Shown here: one piece after another, positions 59,744 through 64,000 of the stretch
Position numbering within the stretch: position 1 is the first letter of the stretch
Layout: the number at the start of each line of letters is the position of its first letter
Assembly (NCBI GenBank): GCA_003991915.1
Contig: RQTK01000150.1
Span: 213,671 to 277,670 of the forward strand
DNA length: 64,000 bases
DNA from: Elysia chlorotica
Taxonomy: Eukaryota; Mollusca; Gastropoda; Plakobranchidae
Direction: 5' to 3'
Translations under genes and position numbers: made by a program
Notes under the pieces: model-generated
The model's input: only the letters and a program-made list of their open reading frames with translations
Told to the model about the DNA's origin: nothing
Database searches by the model: none

Positions 59744-59745
59744 CC
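59580..59745. repeat. (CT)n then (CTAT)n microsatellites
   Basis: CT/CTGT repeats at 59580-59660, then about 19 perfect CTAT units at 59667-59743. Confidence 0.96.
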
Positions 59746-60163
59746 TCTCCTTCTCTCTCCATCCTGTTCATGTTTTTTGTGGGTTTTTTTTGTATTTTTA
59801 TATTTTCTTCTAAAAAAAAATTCTCCCCTTTTCCATTTCATCTGCTTATAACTGTCCATTTAAAATATGCTCAAAATGTAGAGGTAGTTTTGTTGTTAAT
59901 TTGCCTCATACCTCAATGTAAAGAGAGCGCAGTGATTCATCAGCTAGGTTTAAATGAATACATTTAATTATAATTATTCCGAGTGTTCCGTACAGGCTTA
60001 ACTTAGTAAAAGTGTTTCTAATTATGTGATGACTTGCGTATGCAGGGTATGACACGGTTGTAACCGAAGAATGGAAATAATAGTAGGATACGTAGCCTAC
60101 ATGTATGACTATAAAATTATCAAATGTATACTTAAGGAAGTGTGCCTTCCTGTACTTGAAAAG
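59746..60163. other. No recognised feature
   Basis: AT-rich, nothing called. Confidence 0.45.
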
Positions 60164-60507
60164 GGGGCCAACTGGCATAAGTGTTAGAGCGCGCGTGTCA
60201 GACAAACATATATTGGCCCTATCACGTCCCTTACTGGTTGGGTCGGTGTCAGTTTAATGTGACCGTCTGAGACAAGAGCCGTGGGGCAGAATGCACAAAC
60301 AAGACGTAGCTTACGTCTCTTCGTAACAATGATTATAGTATATGTGCATCCGTCAACAATATAGAGATAATACGTGTAATCCCCCCCCCCCCCCCCCCCC
60401 GACTGTCTCTGTGTGGCAGCACTTAAAATTGTGAGCATTTAATCTTGGGATCCGTCAACAATAAAGCGATAATGTTGACGTTGTACCCTTTAAACCAACT
60501 CAACTCT
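60164..60507 (+). mobile_element. SINE copy interrupted by extra sequence and a poly-C run
   Basis: The head GGGGCCAACTGGCATAAGTG and the middle TACTGGTTGGGTCGGTGTCA and AGTTTAATGTGACC are followed by about 110 bp of foreign sequence (about 60288-60380) and about 20 C residues (60380-60400). The SINE then resumes with CTGTCTCTGTGTGGCAGCAC and ends TTTAAACCAACTCAACTC. Confidence 0.75.
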
Positions 60508-62280
60508 AATCAGATCAGTGCTGCAATAAAAAAAACAAAAAACAAAAAAAAAACAAAAAAAAAACATTAGTTGAACCTGTCACTGATGCAACAATTGTCT
60601 GCGTTTCTGTGACACTAAATGGCTTTCTGTGGCAGTCTGTGGTATCGGCGCGACCATTGGCCCGCATGGGGACAGGTGTGTACGCCACAACAGTACCAAC
60701 AGTACATAACAATCAATTTAGACTTGGCAGTGCGGCAATATCACGCCACAGTGGCAACATTCCTGAACTATCCCAATATAAATAGTATTCATTGGTAGGA
60801 GGATCATGACTGTGAACAGGGGAATTTCTGGAAACTCCGTATGACCGAATTTTGCAGAAAACGAGATATTGGAATGACACAAAGGGTGCAATTTTCGTCG
60901 TTTGCTACTGGTTGCGCTTTGTAGAGTTTGTGTCTTTCTATGTAATTCCCTTTGGTGTGGGGATAGGGAGGACAAAAAACAAAACAAAAACACAACGTGT
61001 TTTCTAATGCTTTAATTAAAATTATTTGAAGTGATGAAGGGTGAGGGTGGAGGAAAGAGAAAAACAAGATAGAGGAAATTGTTAGGGGAAATTTTATTTT
61101 TGTTTTGTTTTGTGCTGCTTGTAACACAAATGTGGTTTTTGGAAATGTGTGTGTTGGGCACCATGAAATTAAAGTGACTACAAACGACTCATGTTTGGTC
61201 AGGAAATCGTTACTTTTGGTCGTCATGGTCATATTTTCCTGTAAGTTACGCGAAAAGCCAAATTGTTTATCCGTTAAAAACCAACAACAAAATAGTTTCG
61301 ATTGTAGCCTTAATATTTTTTTTTCTTCTTAAAAATGTTATGTTCCATTTTCAACATCAACAAAAATAAACGAATAAAAAAAGGAAAACAAAAATTTAAT
61401 CTTCGACTTAAATAGTTTTTCTCCGATTCTGGATAAAACGTTACCTTCCTACCAAAATCACTGAAGTATGAGATATAGCAGTTGATTTAAGCTGTGATAA
61501 AGATCTAAATCGCTCGACTTCATTTAGTCGTCGTTCAGAGATGGTCCCCTTTAAGTCCAAAAACCGCTGTTTTTAAGAGGCCTAGAATTTTAGCCATGGG
61601 TTGCTGTGGCTCTGGGAGTCTGGAATCCGAGTGCCCGGTGAAGCGTTAGGCTGTTCATAGTACATGTATTATTATACATATACCAGGGAGTGTAAATACT
61701 GGAGCTCACAATGTTTAGTCCATGCGTAAGATTATTTGAGAAACAGTAACATAGACAGACAACGCTCATGAACACATCCATACACATATCCACAGACTGC
61801 ACAACGAAAAAGTGAACTTATTATCATAGAGATAATCCTTTCATGAGCGCTCATGAAGAAAATCAGGAGGAACATGTATGAGAGGAATGCGTGATAAACT
61901 CAAATTGTAACTTGACATGAAGAGATAGCTGTATTACGATATGTAGATTACGAAAAAGAAATTAGAAAGAAAGATTAAGTAGGGGGTGGGGGGTAAATTG
62001 AGGGACAGAAAAGAATGATGAGTGGATAGAGAGAAAGAAGAAAAATGTAGCTGTTATAGGATCTATGTGTGAAATAAATTTAAAAATTTAAACCGGGGTG
62101 CAGATTGAGTGAGAGAAAAGAGTGATGGGTGGGTAGTATGGAAAAACCAATAGCAGAAAAGAGGTATAGAGAGGAAGACGGAATACTGCAGCAGAATAGA
62201 GAGGGAAGAGGATGGAGGGAGGAAGATCGACAAGGACAGGTGGTGAGTGTGGGAGCGGGCCCAGGTGACAATGTCACCAG
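60508..62280. other. Mostly AT-rich, no assigned gene
   Basis: An A-rich run (CAAAAAAAAAACAAAAA-type) at 60528-60566 follows the SINE and may be its tail. A perfect 18-bp palindrome, TTCATGAGCGCTCATGAA, is at 61840-61857. Open frames at 60718-61332 have no recognised domain. Confidence 0.45.
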
Positions 62281-62284
62281 CTCG

Positions 62285-62359
62285 CGTTCTGATTGGCCAG
62301 CGCCGCTCGGGCGGAACTAGATGCCTCACACACAGCGCGGGGGACGGGGACGGGGAGGT
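62285..62359 (+). promoter_or_regulatory. Candidate promoter and first-exon donor of a downstream plus-strand gene
   Basis: A locally GC-rich segment contains TTCTGATTGGCCAG, an inverted CCAAT (NF-Y type) box at about 62287-62300. GC-box-like GGGGACGGGGACGGGGAG follows and ends in a strong donor, GAG|GTAAGC, at 62357/62358. Another ATG, ATGCTGCCGACTGGAAGCGG at about 62508, runs nine codons to a second donor-like CAG|GTTAGA. This fits a TATA-less promoter with a first exon whose gene continues beyond the window. No transcript evidence is available. Confidence 0.4.
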
Positions 62360-62535
62360 AAGCAGCTTCTAGGTCTGCAGTTCTACGAAAACTCTCTACG
62401 GTAGCCGCAGTGTTTAGGCCTAGCGGTCCATTAGGATCTAGTATCTAGACTGTTACTAGTGCTAGTGTTACACGGCTAATCGAAGAGTGCGCTGTTCCCG
62501 CGACGTGATGCTGCCGACTGGAAGCGGCGATCAGG

Positions 62536-63689
62536 TTAGAGCACGAGTCGGCACGCGACACTGGCAGTCCAGCACAACAGCATTGTTTGTCTTCTGGCCT
62601 TTTTTTTTTCCCGCTCTGCCATTTTAGAAACGGATTATTTTGGAGGTTCGGAGATATTTAAATAAGACTTCTTGTTCAGGTTTGTTGCTTGAAATTATTT
62701 TATGTCTCTTTTTATTGAATAGAATATTTCAAAACATTACATGTAGGCTAGTTTTACTTTTGCAGATTTTGTGCACTATTATAAAAGAACCGTTTTGTTA
62801 CGGTATTACCACAACCAAAAAGGTTAGCACAGACATCGGCTCTGTTAACATGGGAGCTTAAAAAAGAAAAAGCTCACAACAGTAGGCCAATTGCAAACTT
62901 TGAAAATTACCGCGCATCATCGCATCGCATTCCTGTTTATTTTCTTAGCTCTTTTCTGTGGCACTAATATTGCAGTCTGCTCTAAGACTTAACACTGTGC
63001 TATGATGAAGTATTCGAGTATATTTTTATATCCCACCTGTTCCAACAGGCCTATGCTTCGTTACATAACTGATAAGATTGGCATAACTGATAAGTATGAC
63101 TAGGTGGTCAGTTAGTTTAGGTAGTGGTAGGTTAACTTTTAGCGCAAAAATCGAAACCCAAAATTTGAACCTCATGGCGTGCTGGCTGTTTTTTGTGTGT
63201 TAATTTGTCGTTTTCCACACCTTTTTAAATGGTAATTGATTCTGTGTGTTTTACCTTTGGATCCTAAATATGCATGACTCCAAAAAGACTCTTCTTACAT
63301 AACAATACTGATAAACCTTGTCGACTATGATATCTTAGCATTCTATTGTCGAAGAGATTAATATAATTATGTGGGTTTTGGTTTTAACTTACACCAAATG
63401 GTTCCATTTCGAAATTGAAGATTGAGCGTATTACATAATGTTCATTTTAGAAGCCTCTGCAGCTCTCTACAACACCATGAGACTTTTGCATCATTATAAC
63501 TTCTACTTAATTATGAACCAAACTCATTCCTGCTTAACATGAAAGCGTGCCTTGCGTTCGTACAATTAACTTAGATAAGTATATGAAACCAATTTAACCA
63601 AGAAGGATAAAATTCACCTCGATAAACCTAATGCCTCCCAACTCAGGCAGTTTTTAGTCATTGTCATGATAAAGCGTGTAAATATGTAG
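62536..63689. other. No recognised feature
   Basis: AT-rich. It may be the first intron of the gene proposed just upstream. Confidence 0.4.
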
Positions 63690-63768
63690 CATGAGCAACA
63701 TTACTGGTTGGATCATTGTTAGTATAAAACTATAATGTGATGGTCTGAGATCGAATTCCTAGTATCCA

Positions 63769-63807
<39 letters not shown>

Positions 63808-63885
63808 CACCCTCCTTTCCCCTTCCTCCCTCTCCCTCTCAGTATGTATTCAGTAAATATTATGTCTTGGGGCCCGTCACCGTAA
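63690..63885 (+). mobile_element. Diverged SINE copy split by a (CT)n array
   Basis: TTACTGGTTGGATCATTGTT, then TAATGTGATGGTCTGAGAT and TATCCACG, match the SINE central domain. A (CT)n array at 63770-63803 interrupts it, and TCTTGGGGCCCGTCACCGTA at 63865-63884 matches its 3' part. Confidence 0.65.
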
Positions 63886-64000
63886 GAAATGTTTTCTCTT
63901 GAAGATTTTTTTTTATCCACACAACGCTCTGAATTCAAGCATACAGAAGGAAAAAAAAACGAATTATTAACGGTTGTTATTACTATCTTTTATGCCTCCT

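Noticed and set aside
60804-61232. 142-codon minus open frame
   Set aside because: Ser/Leu/Phe-rich, no domain, no start or splice support, overlaps other open frames.

Overview
This is a eukaryotic, AT-rich, intron-rich, repeat-laden nuclear window, most likely from a marine invertebrate. A gastropod-like mollusc is my best guess, from the abundance of AGATCT/TCTAGA arrays, several tRNA-derived SINEs sharing one central domain, LINE and piggyBac fragments and long CT microsatellites. That assignment is inference, not a proof. No bacterial-style gene, operon, rRNA gene or CRISPR array is visible.

Two real multi-exon genes can be read, both on the minus strand. (1) A GDAP1-like glutathione-S-transferase-fold gene begins at the ATG at 15290. 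Five phase-compatible coding exons run to 8040; the C-terminal end is not resolved. (2) An M17-family leucyl aminopeptidase orthologous to NPEPL1 begins at the ATG at 34149 and stops at 22575. Eleven of its exon junctions agree in reading phase, all metal-binding and catalytic motifs are present, and about nine residues between exons 1 and 2 are unaccounted for. Both genes probably have non-coding 5' exons, since a splice acceptor lies just upstream of each start codon. A possible promoter with a CCAAT box and a first exon for a plus-strand gene beyond the window lies near 62290-62360.

Layout: 1-5,050 holds tandem duplications, including a 0.68 kb block whose AGATCT repeats encode Arg-Ser dipeptides, bracketed by 9-bp minisatellites. 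5,300-5,850 has an unassigned minus-strand reading frame. 6,385-7,345 is a SINE fragment abutting a LINE fragment. 7,550-15,310 is the GDAP1-like gene. 16,887-18,050 is a decayed piggyBac element with TTAA ends. 19,630-20,053 is a tandem duplication. 22,440-36,340 is NPEPL1, whose introns hold two SINEs, a LINE and a 44-bp minisatellite. 35,200-36,120 is a dense TCTAGA-type array. 36,236-38,062 is an inverted-repeat (fold-back) structure around a 166-codon ORF. 38,985-39,392 and 43,440-44,945 are LINE remnants. 49,410-54,227 is a 1.95 kb direct duplication with a 0.5 kb inverted copy that makes a spacer-free palindrome. 46,900-63,800 is dominated by CT, TAG, ACT and CTAT microsatellites and further SINEs.

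Nothing indicates that the two genes act together: one is a putative mitochondrial GST-fold protein and the other a putative cytosolic metallo-aminopeptidase. Exon limits were derived by hand from splice signals, reading phase and remembered family sequence. No alignment or transcript data were available.
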